Shown here: one piece after another, positions 36,546 through 47,639 of the stretch
Numbering within the stretch: the stretch's first letter is position 1
Layout: the number at the start of each line of letters is the position of its first letter
Program-made: the position numbers and the translations under genes
Source of the DNA: Cymbidium sinense
Lineage: Eukaryota; Streptophyta; Magnoliopsida; Asparagales; Orchidaceae
Assembly (NCBI GenBank): GCA_021442155.1
Contig: CM038217.1
Span: 149,675,834-149,739,833 of the forward strand
Direction: 5' to 3'
DNA length: 64,000 nt
Notes under the pieces: generated by a model
Database searches by the model: none
Told to the model about the DNA's origin: nothing
Seen by the model: the letters and a program-made list of their open reading frames with translations, nothing else

Positions 36546-37670
36546 TAGGAGAATATTTTGTCAATTATCAATCCTCTTTAGTGACTTGAAAATCATCTGA
36601 AGTTTCTAAGCACACCTCCTCATATGGGTTAATGTGATTTGAAAAGAACTTATCAGATTCCAAATGATTGGTGATGATTAAGAAGTAATCATCATCTTCG
36701 ACTGGGTCTATCGTGCCAAAGCCTAGTCCTGGTCTTGATTGAGAATTCTTGCATTTGTTGTTCCATATCCTTTCAAAGTAATCTAACCAATGTTTAGACC
36801 AAGTATGCAGGATTAACCCTTTCTTTGCTAAATTATAAACACAAGGAGAGTACCAATCAAAATGTAGTTCTATTAATTCTTTGTATGAATCATTCTCAAG
36901 TTCTACATCAACTTCTTGACATGAGGATGATGCTCCAGGAAAGAACCTCTGAATCTTCACATCCGTGGATGATTTAGGGGCTTCGTTAACTACAAAACCC
37001 TTAACTTTTTGTAAAGAAAGTGGGGTTAAAGCTAAGGTTCTCAACTGATGCCTAACAGTTTTACATAGAGAATTGCATACACTTATGCTTTGCTTTGGAG
37101 TCTGGTCTTCATCGTTGTCTGGCTCAAGTGCACCTCCAATAGGATCTATTGCCGAGAAGAGCTGGCTGGCATGCTAACCATATAAGACTTATCTTCTGAA
37201 TTAGATTCTAAGATATATGGATATGTGTACATGACATATATCAGCCAATAATGAGGTCTTCCACCCTGGGATGCCTCTAGACTAGTCCTTCCTCGCCTCG
37301 ATGGATGTCGGTCATCCTCCCACTTGTTGAATGGAGAAATGAACTGTGGTCTAATCTCAAGCTTTACGCCCTCCCCCAGTCATTTCTCCCCTTTATTTAT
37401 TTTTTATTTTTATTTTTCTTGTATTTCCTTTTGTCCCACATGGGGATTTTGGCTAAGTTTGTGAGAATAGACTTTTTGGTTTTGGGGGAGATAGTAGGCT
37501 ACATCCTCATATATCCCATCGAACGTAAATATTTTGAGATCTCCTTTTGATTGATCCCACCTCTCAAGAACTTCATGCATGTAGAGAGGATGGAACCATA
37601 TTATTTTCATGTATCCACTGTCCCAAGCAAAGCATTGAAAGATGTATCAGTCTATTATGAAACTTGATTT
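36546..37670 (-). pseudogene. Tat/Ogre-like element, protease-to-RT linker remnant
   Basis: The 158-aa open frame at 36568-37044 contains NHINPYEEVCLETSDDFQVTKED, which fits the acidic linker just before reverse transcriptase in Tat/Ogre polyproteins. It also contains a Gly-rich RPGLGFGTIDP. Between 37050 and 37670 the frame is broken, and a 66-aa piece (37410-37610) shows no clear motif. The reverse transcriptase itself is missing, with the RTE fragment in its place. Confidence 0.55.
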
Positions 37671-38024
37671 CTAATCATCTATCTCAAGTGGAAACACTTT
37701 GGAAACCCTCTCATATTGTTCATTGTCAACATCATCCTCTCCTTTGAGTTTATAGATGTCAATCATCAAGTAAGCAAGGGTTCTTAGACTCATAATATTG
37801 ACTGATGCACCCATGTCAACCAAAACTCTGGATAGCCTATATATGCTAACATCCACTATAATGTAAAGCGGACAGTTGTGCTTGATCGTTCTTAGAAGTA
37901 GGTCTTCATTACTGAATGTAACTCCTAAGATGTTCTTCGAGTAGTGTGCTTCCTCTCTAGTAGCGGTCAGTTGAGCTAAGCATATCTCTAGATAAAGTAA
38001 GACCTTGATTAGAGATTCCATCAT
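37671..38024 (-). pseudogene. Tat/Ogre-like retrotransposon aspartic protease
   Basis: This 117-aa open frame reads DLLLRTIKHNCPLYI, then YRLSRVLVDMGASVNIMSLRTL. The last part corresponds to the D-(T/G)-G-(A/S)-x-V-N-(I/V) active-site loop of retropepsins in this lineage, with Met in the position after Asp. The enzyme would process the element's polyprotein. It lies between gag (to its right) and the linker (to its left), the expected gag-pro-pol order on the minus strand. Confidence 0.75.
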
Positions 38025-39287
38025 CTCTTTGGATAAGACAAGGCGTATATATGCTTAACTTGGTTCAAATCATGATGTACTAGGACATTATCAACTGGGT
38101 TGGTCCTCCATAAGCATATCCATGTGGAGCATCTTGTGGAGGGCTATCTCATCATAACCAATGACATGTTTACCCTTATCCTAAGGTGCTACCCAAGGAG
38201 ATAGAACTTTATCACTGTGTAGGTTGACTTCAGTGACTTCTTGGAATAATGAGTTTATGGAAAGTTCTACCTGCTCATCGAGCATACCCAATGCCTTCTC
38301 TATGGGATCCTCAAAGTCGTATGACTCCAAGTCAATCTCAAGAGATGAACCCGATTGATTTAGAGAATGAAAATCTGACTCTAAATCAGAAAGGAATGGA
38401 TCAAAACTATTTGAGCTATTATTATTTAGAGAGCTTTCTATAAGAATGAAATCGGGGCATCAAAGTAGAAAGAATATAAGTGGAATTTTTCATTGATTTA
38501 TTTAATTTGGGTGGAGGTATATGATAAAGTAAGAAAGTGAGGGGTTTGGTGCCCCTATCTGCGGATACAATGCTCCCACCAGTAGAAGAGAAGCTTATAG
38601 GAAGTAGTAGCTATAACAGTGGAAGGAGTGCTGGACTCAGACGATGGTTATGCTGCAGATCTATCATGGGCAAGTGTGGTAGGCTGCTGCTGCTGCTGGG
38701 CTTCCACCTTCCCCGAGTTATCCTTGGCAACTGACAAACCTTCCTTGGTGTTGGAGGTTTGAGCTGCATCAGGCACCTGCAAGGAAAGTTTCTTGATCTT
38801 ATAAATAATTTTCTTAGAAGTACGGGATAAAAAATATCCTAACCTTCTTTGGTCTTAAGAGGATCAGAAGTACCCCCTAGGATGACTCTAACATAACCAT
38901 GATTATTCTAATAAATATTCTTAGGGATAATTATGGCTCGACTTGTAGCTATGCTCAAGGTCCTTAAAAGTGATGCAATCCTCAAAATATGACCTAACAT
39001 GTGGTAGGTGATCATCGCTCTTGCTCACTTCCTCTGGCCTCTTAGGATCTGGTAACTGAAAATCAAGTTTCTTCAAGAGATTCTTGAAGATTTTTTTGAC
39101 TACCTCCCTCTTGAATGAGTATGGTTTGCTTAGCCAAGAGGAAAAAAATAGCTACGGCGGTGGATAAATCGCTATTGGGAGCACTTGTGGTGGTGGTGGT
39201 GGCCGATATAATGGCCGAGGTGGTGGAAGAGGAGGTGGCAAAGGAGGTCTGCTGAGCTCGTGGCCTCTCATACTACACTCTAGCTGG
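38025..39287 (-). pseudogene. Gag C-terminal region, degraded
   Basis: The spacing between recognisable gag and protease is filled by broken frames. A run of GGTGGT at about 39185-39235 gives a Pro/Thr-rich stretch on the minus strand. No zinc knuckle was identified. Confidence 0.4.
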
Positions 39288-40200
39288 CTATCTCCCTCTA
39301 TCCACTGACACAACTATCTCGGGCTTCTTCTCAAACACCTTCTGCATCTTGGGCATAGATGATTGGTCCGGGTAATGCTTTCCTCTTGTAGCCTTGTTGA
39401 TTAATTTCTCAAATGTTTTGATGGTGAAGCCCTTAAGCATGAATGATCGGGCCATGGATATTCTTGAGCAAAATCTCAATGGCATGCTATTCAGATAGCT
39501 GTGGCTCACATTTCATACTCAACTTGTGCCATCTGAGAATGTAATCAATAAGGGACTTGTTGGGTTTCTATTTTTCTACAATGAGGTCACCTACTTTGCC
39601 CTCACCAATCTCTTTATGATGATGCTCAACTGAAGATCTTCACTGAATAGTTGGGCAGTTTGACCTACCAATCAAATGCAACCCCTGTTAAGCTACTAAC
39701 AAAAAGTCTGAACAGGAGTGCGTCACTACCACCGGTGTTGCAGCAATCGGCTCTAAAATGTGCAATGTGCTATTGTGGGTTTTCACTGTGATCAAAGATC
39801 TTGAAGGACGGTGGTATAAAACCCTTGGGGTATTGAACTACATTGAATTCCTTTGGATAGGGTCTACCCTTTGGAATGGATGAGCTCCCCTTGGCTTGCG
39901 CCAATGCTTCCTTCACCTGCTATTCCATCATCTGCTTAATATCCTTCTCATGCATGGAGGTGCTATCTGTGACATTTCTATGCAAACTACCAGCATCGTC
40001 ATCTATGGGAGTGCACTAGGATGATCTAGGTATGTACCAACTCATTTGCCACCATAGGAGAAGGCGTGAGACTAGGGTTCTGCAATGCTAAAATTACTGT
40101 CATCAACTTCTCTACATTCTTCTCCATCCTATCTATATGGTCATCCTTCTGCTTGAGCTAGTGGAGGAGGTGCTGAGTTGAGTGAGAGGTGTCACCTTCC
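39288..40200 (-). pseudogene. Tat/Ogre-like gag
   Basis: Minus-strand reading gives a coil-like start (DRMEKNVEKLM, about 40130-40100), then FKIFDHSENPQ with HIAHFRADC (about 39810-39740). LLFRLFVSSLTGVAFDW follows (about 39720-39660), and MARSFMLKGFTIKTFEKL with KATRG at 39456-39385. This is the capsid-like retrotransposon gag pattern of the Tat lineage. Several in-frame stops (for example after NPQ and after FDW) show it is inactive. Its 5' end is only about 60 bp from the H-B edge, so the usual leader and primer-binding site are lost. Confidence 0.8.
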
Positions 40201-40260
40201 TCAACTATAACACCTTCCTAGCTATGTTATTCCCTTTACAGGGATCCTCGGGTGTCTACC

Positions 40261-42705
40261 TGTGGTGAAAATTTCTTATATACTTTCATCTTCAATCTAT
40301 ATGGATAAAATGAAGATAGGAATATACTTTTTATTTTGACACCACATAGATCCGCAGATGTTCTTATTAGGGTGATCGGGTACGACATTGAGGAATAACA
40401 TACTATCTCGAAAGATAGAAGTCACTATCTTACAATGGACCTAATCACCTAATAAGGACTTCTAACGATAATGAGTCTTCGCATGTACCAGAGATTCTTC
40501 CCCTACTTTACATGGAAAAGTAAAGTAGGGTTTATTTTAAACCGGGTTCATTGAGTTCCCTATGGAGGCAAGCCCCCATAGTTAATTACATCTTAAGGAA
40601 TAAGATTCTTAAGAATACTCTCGATTAAGATAAATGATCATTGTCTCCAAAGATTTCAAAGATAGGACTATCAATCAATTGGTTATTTTTGAAAGATCAA
40701 GTGGGATTGATCAAGAGGAGGGAGTTATTATCGAAACCAAGAGGAGATGAGTAGGGATGCTCATGATACTGAAGTAAGTAAGCATCCCAAACTATCCTAT
40801 GGTTGAGCTTTACATTTTTGAAATTGAGGAGATTTATTTGTTTGAGTTGAATTTTTATTAAAAATTTAGGGCTTACAATTCCACAACACAAGATCATGGA
40901 AATGCCTAAGAGGTGAGGATTTATGCTTATAGCCCATAAAGGGGAGAAGCAACCTCGGATCCTAAATCTAGGGAGCTTTGGTGAGGGCCAAAGCACGACC
41001 TAAATCTAAGGCAAAAATTGGTATAAGTTTACCTCCACAAGAGAGGATAAACCACCTAACTGCTTGGACTTACAATCGCCTGGGGTGGTTGCCAACTAAC
41101 TCCTCCTATGATTTTAAATACATGTAGATAAGTCATATGCTTTTGCAAGATAGCTAATGCTTGTTTTATTTAGAAAGAGACTAAGTCCTTAAACACACTC
41201 CCTAAGAGACTAGATCATGTAGGGCATGATTTAATGATTTAAATCTAATGCAAATTGTCATATGTTTTATTTTCATTTTGGACACTTCATTTGACTAAAG
41301 CTTATAGGATTCATATGCATAATGCATGAGAAATTGGATTGTGGGCCAAAATCAGCAAGAAAGGAGGTGTGTTTCCACCATGGCCTCAAAGGTCAAGCCA
41401 AGTTCCCTAGCACGGGTGGAAGTCCTCCAAATCAAGAGTGAAACAATATGCTTTTTATGCATGATGCAAGAAAAAAATACAACATTTAGCTAAGGGGTTG
41501 CTAATTCTTTTATCTTGATTTTATAACCTAAGCTTTAGGTGAGGTTATGAGTTGTTTAATTTTTAATTTTGAGTGATTAATTAGATAGAAAATTTATTTT
41601 ACCCTAAGAGCCTAATCGTCATCCAGGTCATACATCATTGCAAGAAAGAAACTAGGAAAACTTATCATCTTAATGCACAAGTTAAATAAACATCAATCAA
41701 TTTATAAAACCAACACAAAAGAATAAGTGACTAAGTGTCGGCTCCACCCATACAAACCCAAAATAAATTGTAAATACCCTTATACAACTCGGATTACAAA
41801 TGAAATAATTACAAAAATGAATTCATGTTATGGTCTTCATTCTTCATTCTTCTTTTCTTCATTTGGTCCTTTCTTCATTTTGCTTCTTTCTTCCTTTTGA
41901 CTTGGTTGGGATGTGACTTGCTCTAAAGGCTTCACATGGTACATAAGACATAGTCTTATGCCTAATGTTCATCCTAATCCTACATAACAATCATTCCAAA
42001 TCCTAATTTATAAAATTACATGAAAAGGGAAAGTAAATCTAACTAACATCTGCAAAATAGAGATAAACTAAACAAACTAAATAATCCCAAGCATATATAT
42101 TGGACTTAGCACCCCACACATGGGTAACTAAGTTCACCTGACCTATTTTGGATTATGCTTAGGGGTAGAGGCCACCTGCACAACAAAAGCAGTTATATTT
42201 TTATCAGCCCCTTAAGCACAATCCCCTATAGAAGATAATAATTAGACTAAGATCATCCTACCATTCAGTCTACATACATAAATCCTAACATCCAAACTAA
42301 AATATTACATCACAAAATAAAAGTAAACATCAAACAATCCACCTCCCTAACTTAAAGCTAGAAGTGTTGACTTAGCCTAATGTGTGTGCTATTTAAAGTT
42401 TGTGTGGTATGTTTAGTTAGGCTTTAAGGTTTAAGTTTTCTACGTATAAAAATGTTCAACTTAGATGGTGATTTCATTTAAGTGATTTAGTTGACTTAAT
42501 TAATTTTTAGTTTGTGATTTGATTAGGTTTGAATGAGCCTACAATTAATTACTAAGTGTTGTAAAGAGAGAAAAAGAGAAGATAACTTCTCTTTCCTCTC
42601 TACCTTAAAAAATTTCTAAGGTAGATTCATTAATGACTTTTGTTTAGTGAATATTTTATTATGTATTTTAATTAATCCTAAGTTTATACTTTCCCTAAAC
42701 AAACC
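40261..42705 (-). repeat. Repeat H copy B, left segment (LTR inner end)
   Basis: It starts TGTGGTGAAAAT, the same inner edge as H-C (TATGGTGAAAAT at 60065). It runs parallel to H-C 60065-62550 and, in its first 1.1 kb, to H-A. It is non-coding. It stops near 'aacaaacctacatat', where E-B begins. About 50 bp of H present in H-C (about 62555-62605) are missing here. Confidence 0.8.
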
Positions 42706-43927
42706 TACATATATGCTCCATCAGTCAAGTCGAGCTCACGAGTTGAATTTGATGAACTTTGGATGGGACGACATGTAAATTGAAGCTGAAATACACTCGA
42801 TGTTGCCGAAACCAAATGTTTTTTTGATCCATGATGAATGGACTTGCCATGCATTTAGAATGTTAAAATTAGTCGAATATACATATTGCATAATTTGATG
42901 GTCAGATCAAGAAGAAATCGTCGATGCACCCATGCATACCAGGTCGAAGTCGGATGATGCTCAAATGACCTCCATTCATAAAATTGATCAGGTCATTAGC
43001 ATCAAAATATTGAAACCTATCAAATGAGACTGTCCATGCCCAATTTGGATGAGTCCGCATGAATGTTGAGCGGTCGGAAGCGACGGCGCACAACTTTGAA
43101 CTAAAATTGAATTAATTCGGCTCTGAATTTCATCAAATGGCATCCGATCGTGAAATAGACTGCATCGTTGAATCTGGAATATCGAATTTACCTAGAAATG
43201 ACATCCATATTATGTGTTTGATAAGATTCACAAAAATTTTGATGTGATATTATGGAAATCAAACATCCAATTTAATTAAAGAAAGTTTGATTTAATTTTA
43301 ATTATTAAATGTTTAAATCAGATTTTTTGCATGAATATGGATTAGGGATCATATTATACTCTTTCCATAAATACTCCTTAATGACATTCAAAATTATGCT
43401 CAAAATTTGAAAATCTTGCCTAATCCTATATGGAAATGCTCTAATGAATAATTAGGATAATAATCAATATTAATTGGAGGATCTTTCCTGATATGAGGAG
43501 GATTTTGAAGCATAAAACAACCAACAAAAAAAAAAAAAGAAGAATTTTGCGACACAAAACCTCTCCTCTCCTCTTCCCCATCCTCATTCTCTCACAGGCA
43601 CACATACTCTAAGGTACGGGCTATCCATCTTTTATGTCGATTCAGATCGCTTTGATTTCCCATAGGGTTTAATGATCCATTCCAATATTACTTGATCCCA
43701 ACTGAAACCAAACCCTTCTCCCACTGCTGATCCGAGCCACCTTGTCGGTCTTCCTATAGCCTATCACCTATTTCCCTCCTTACACGTCTCCCACGATTCC
43801 CGATTCCCGAGTAGCAATCCTTCCATAGATTTTCGCATCTCTCTCCCTCCCTGTCATTCTCACTCATTTTCTTTCTTGTCCACCCAAGTTGGCTTGATCC
43901 GCTTTCCACTGGAAGAGCTGTCTTTTG

Positions 43928-44413
43928 ATGGGATCTGCAAAGAATGAAAACATCTATTATTCATTGGACAAGGGACCTTTGGAGGATGAGAATTCTGCAA
44001 TCTTGAAAAGTAAAAGCGCTACATCGTGATTCTTTGGGATTATATGGGGTACAGTTGTTGCCACATGGTATGATGTACCTCATGTAGAATGACATGTGGC
44101 ACTTCCAGGTCTAATTAGAACCCTAAAGATTTGGGGTAACTATGGTTTGACCTTTGTTTCCATTGGAGGTATCTACATTGGTGTTGAGCAATTGGTTATG
44201 AAGTAAAAAAGTTAAGAAGGACTTCATAAATGGTGTAGTGGGTGCTGGAAGGAGTATTTGTTTATGGCCTAAAAAGAGAAACCATTTCATCGTTCTCTGG
44301 TCCACTCGTCGTGACGCCATCCTTGACATCGGTGGCCAGACTACAAGAGTTGATGTAGGCAAAGAATACAACCCTTACACCACCGAGAAGCAACACCGTC
44401 ATTAGGCGGGTTC
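43928..44413 (+). pseudogene. OEP16-3-like (Tim17/Tim22/Tim23 family) gene fragment inside E-B
   Basis: The plus strand reads a plant Tim17-family protein. IIWGTVVATWYDVP and a damaged VE(x)HVALPGLIRTLK come first (about 44030-44130), then WGNYGLTFVSIGGIYIGVEQLV (44131-44200). After a frameshift near 44205 it continues KKDFINGVVGAG (44215-44250) and ends IGGQTTRVDVGKEYNPY (44330-44380), with a stop at 44404-44406. The wording matches mitochondrial OEP16-3/complex I B14.7-like proteins, small four-helix proteins of the mitochondrial membranes. An ATG at 43928 fits the start. Stops near 44013 and 44093, a frameshift and a shortened middle make it a pseudogene. No intron-like gaps interrupt the match, suggesting origin from spliced RNA. 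The minus open frame 44123-44371 is only its shadow. Confidence 0.8.
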
Positions 44414-45070
44414 TTCTCTAGGTTTTCAACATTTTAACTACCCATGCAGCCAAATAGCCCACTTTCCTTCCTTGCAAACAACGGAAATCGAGAAGCAACA
44501 CCATCATTAGGGGTTCTTCTCTAGGTTTCTAGCATTTCCACTACCCCTGCAGCCAAACATCCCCTCTTTCCTTCCTTGCAAAAAATAGAAACTGATAAGA
44601 AACACCGTCATTAGGTGGGTTCTTCTCTAGGTTTTCGGTGTTCCCACTACCCCAGCAGCTAAACAACCCCTCTTTCTTCCCTTGCAAATGACAGAAACTG
44701 AGAAGCAACAATATCATTAGGCGGGTTCTTCTCTAGGTTTCTGGCATTTCCACTACCCTTGTAGCCAAACATCCCCTCTTTCCTTTCTTGCAAATGATGG
44801 AAACCGAGAAGCAACACCATCATTAGGCGGGTTCTTCTCTAGGTTTCTAGCATTTCCACTATCTTTGCAGCCAAACAACCCCTCTTTCCTTACTTGTAAA
44901 TGATAGAAACCAAGAAGCAACATCGTCATTAGGTGGTTCTTCTCTAGGTTTTCAGTGTTTCCACTACCCCTGCAGCCAAACAACCCCTCTTTTCTTTCTT
45001 GTAAATGATGAAAATTGAGAAAGAACACCATCATCAAGCGGGTTCTTCTCTAGGTTTCTAGCATTTTCTC
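44384..45070. repeat. 106-bp minisatellite, about 6.4 units
   Basis: 'gagaagcaaca' or a variant starts units at 44384, 44490, 44594, 44700, 44806, 44912 and 45017 (spacing 104-106). Each unit goes on with 'ggttcttctctaggttt', 'ccactacccctgcagccaaa' and 'cttgcaaatgatgg'. The first unit starts inside the last codons of the OEP16-3-like fragment. The minus open frame 44753-45037 is just this repeat. Confidence 0.9.
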
Positions 45071-45189
45071 CACCTATTCAATCCAAATAATCAACATTCT
45101 AATATCTCCCATTCAATCCCTCAAGTAGTCATTATTCTTATTTGTGGGTTTGAAGTGCTAATGCCCATTGGGTAAGAAAAGATATAGTT

Positions 45190-45620
45190 GTGTGTGCAAA
45201 GACACCCTCACTCCATTGTGGCATACCGAGCAGTAAGCCAAAATAGTTTCGATGTAGCCCCTATACGGGGATGATGCTGGAATACTTTCGAAATGCTGCC
45301 AAAATTTTGATTAAATTTTGGACTTAAAAGTGAAGAATTCATTTAAAAAAAGAAATCAAGCACAACAAAATAAATAATCTAAAATAAAATTTGAATGATT
45401 TAAAATTGCATATATGCTCGTGCTTCTTTATGCAGGTGATAGAAGACCCCACTAATGCTCAATAGGGCTTAGTGAGCACAACTCGCTATGCTCATTAAGG
45501 CGTATCGAGTAAGCCAAAATAGTTCCAAAGTAGCCCCTACGTGAGGATGACGTTGGAATACTGTCAAAATTCTGCCAAATTTTTATCTAAAATTTGGGAC
45601 TTAAACAAATTTAAATAAAA
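45190..45620 (+). repeat. Two units of the 'gagtaagcca' repeat in E-B
   Basis: These are units at about 45190 and 45455, with 'gagtaagccaaaatag', 'agcccctac/tacgggatga' and 'tttggacttaaa'. They are homologous to the three units at 25735-26300 in E-A. Confidence 0.75.
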
Positions 45621-45794
45621 ATTGTTTAAAACACCATTACATAAACAAACTTGAATCAAAACTTAAAGGGAAATTGAAGTATAAGTGATAAATGAAAATA
45701 TTAAATCTTACCTGAAATGCAATTGAACTTGCAGAATCTCTACGAGAAACTTAAGGCAAATGAAAATAATGAATTTAGAAGAAGGGAATACATT

Positions 45795-45806
45795 CTATTT
45801 ATATGC
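45795..45806 (-). promoter_or_regulatory. TATA-like box in E-B, minus strand
   Basis: On the minus strand it reads GCATATAAATAG. About 85 bp downstream on that strand a donor-like CAGGTAAGAT (near 45712-45720) follows. If E is an LTR transcribed leftward, this would be its core promoter. The same place in E-A has no such box. Confidence 0.35.
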
Positions 45807-46254
45807 ACAAATGAAGGAGCTTCCTTCAATACAAAAATAAAAGAAATTTTATTCTAATTATGATTTTCAAAATCAATGATTTCATTAATTAGGTGAAATT
45901 TTCTAAGTCATAAATACCTACATGTGCTTGGACATAGAGATTTAAAGTGCAAATTTTAATATCTGAAAAGGCTATGCAGGAAAAGTTGAGATTAAATATA
46001 TGAAATCAATCTCATAATCAAAAAAATAAAATAATCTGAATTATCAAACACCCGCATGGGCCCTCACATAGTGTTGAATGTTTAGATTCAGGTGTCTAAG
46101 GATGTTGCGGGTTTAAAAATAAAGGAGAAGAATGATGAAATCGATTCAATCCTTTATAACTATATGCATGTAAGCTAATGAATGTATCCATATAGTAATT
46201 CAAATCAATGAAAGAGATAAGTATTCAGCTCCATAGAATGTGATCATAGTAGGC

Positions 46255-46645
46255 CTAATCCTCTATGCTTGAAATAGAGTTGACCAGATCAACTAAATGA
46301 TCAACTTCTAAAGAAACTTAAATTACAATTGATTATAAGACAATCCTCTATATTCACAATAGAGTTGACAAGGTCTATTATGATATCAATTTCCTAAATG
46401 ATTTAAATTACACATAAGTCATAAGACCTAATCTTCTATATTCACAATAGAGTTGACAAGGTCTATTTGATATCAATTTCTTAAATGATTTAAATTACAC
46501 ATAAGTCATAAGACCTAATCCTCTATATTCACAATAGAGTTGACAAGGTCTATTATGATATCAATTTCTTAAATGATTTAAATTACACATAAGTCATAAG
46601 ACCCGATCCTCTACTAGCAAATAAGTAGAGTTGACAAGGTCTACC
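46255..46645. repeat. 87-bp minisatellite in E-B, about 4.5-5 units
   Basis: 'agagttgac' recurs at 46276, 46361, 46449, 46536 and about 46627, with 'cctctatattcacaat' before and 'gatatcaatttcttaaatg' after. The middle units are nearly identical. E-A has one unit at this place (about 27355-27410). Confidence 0.9.
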
Positions 46646-47639
46646 CTGATGATGGATTGAAAATCTCAACCTGAGGGGATATAATCATTAAAAGATATTT
46701 GAGCTTTAAATTAATTCATCTTAAACTAAATTTGAACTAAAAAAACATCCAAACTAAATGAAATTTATCATTTAAATACTTAAAGCAAACAACTCATCCA
46801 CCCATCCACCATCATTTGTTGGGATGATAGATTAAGAGAACTCTAGCTCACAAAGGAGCTAATGTCAAGTCAAATAAACTGCTATATTCAAACTCAAATA
46901 ATCTCATGCCAGTAAGGACGTGGCCTATGTCCTCTGTCCGCATGGTTTGGCGAAGGCTCATATGATGCACGACCGAGTCCTCGACGGGTGATTGTCGCTA
47001 AATGACACCATTATATTATGGTCACATGTATCAGATGCTAATGGCTCATTTTGAGTTATGAATTATAGAGTATATTTGATAGGCACAAAGTCTTTTTTTC
47101 AGCTAAGGTAGACTTAAGCCTGTCTCTTTAGACAAACACCACCCCAAGTCTACAAGGATTTCTTGGACGACGTAACCCATGTGTTACTGATGAGGATCCT
47201 TCGATCAGGTTGGGTTGACTACCTCCTCTGACTAAGTAGACTAAGGACCACGATATCCCGGGATGACGGAACCATGGGATCTAGATCAGGCCATCATTCC
47301 ACCAACCATATGCTTTAAGTTAAATAATGGTGAATTTCATAAATTCTAAACCCAAATTTTAAACTCCACATGTTGCTACTATACACTATATTTTTAGTGA
47401 TCTAACGACTACCCTTAATCAAAAGATCTCTCTCAGCATTGGGAGGGGTAATTAACTATAGGTGCCTGTGCCTATAGGAAACCTGAAACCAGATCTAAAG
47501 TCCTCACAAAATGAGGGCGAAATCCCTTGGTAGTGTCTTATCTACTATTCCATCTTCCTTCTGAAAATTACACTGAAACTTTAAATCATACTCTCATTCA
47601 ATTTGTTGAGAGGTTGGTGGCAAATTTTTGGAGCCCACA

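Larger units (their letters stand above)
42706..47639. mobile_element. Repeat E copy B, with captured gene fragment
   Basis: The right end is GGAGCCCACA, the same terminus as E-A. The left end aligns from about the tenth base of E-A (acctacatatatg), so the extreme left terminus and some flanking H are deleted and no clean target duplication remains. It shares with E-A the long unit near 42780-43160, two units of the 'gagtaagcca' repeat (45190-45620) and the region 45840-47639. Unlike E-A it carries an OEP16-3-like fragment (43928-44413), a 106-bp minisatellite and an 87-bp minisatellite. A TATA-like GCATATAAATAG on the minus strand (45795-45806) suggests the LTR may read leftward. Confidence 0.75.

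Noticed and set aside
44123..44371. 82-aa open frame, minus strand
   Set aside because: It is the antisense shadow of the OEP16-3-like fragment on plus.
44753..45037. Repetitive 94-aa frame, minus strand
   Set aside because: It is the 106-bp minisatellite read through. The period is not a multiple of three, so no repeat protein is encoded.
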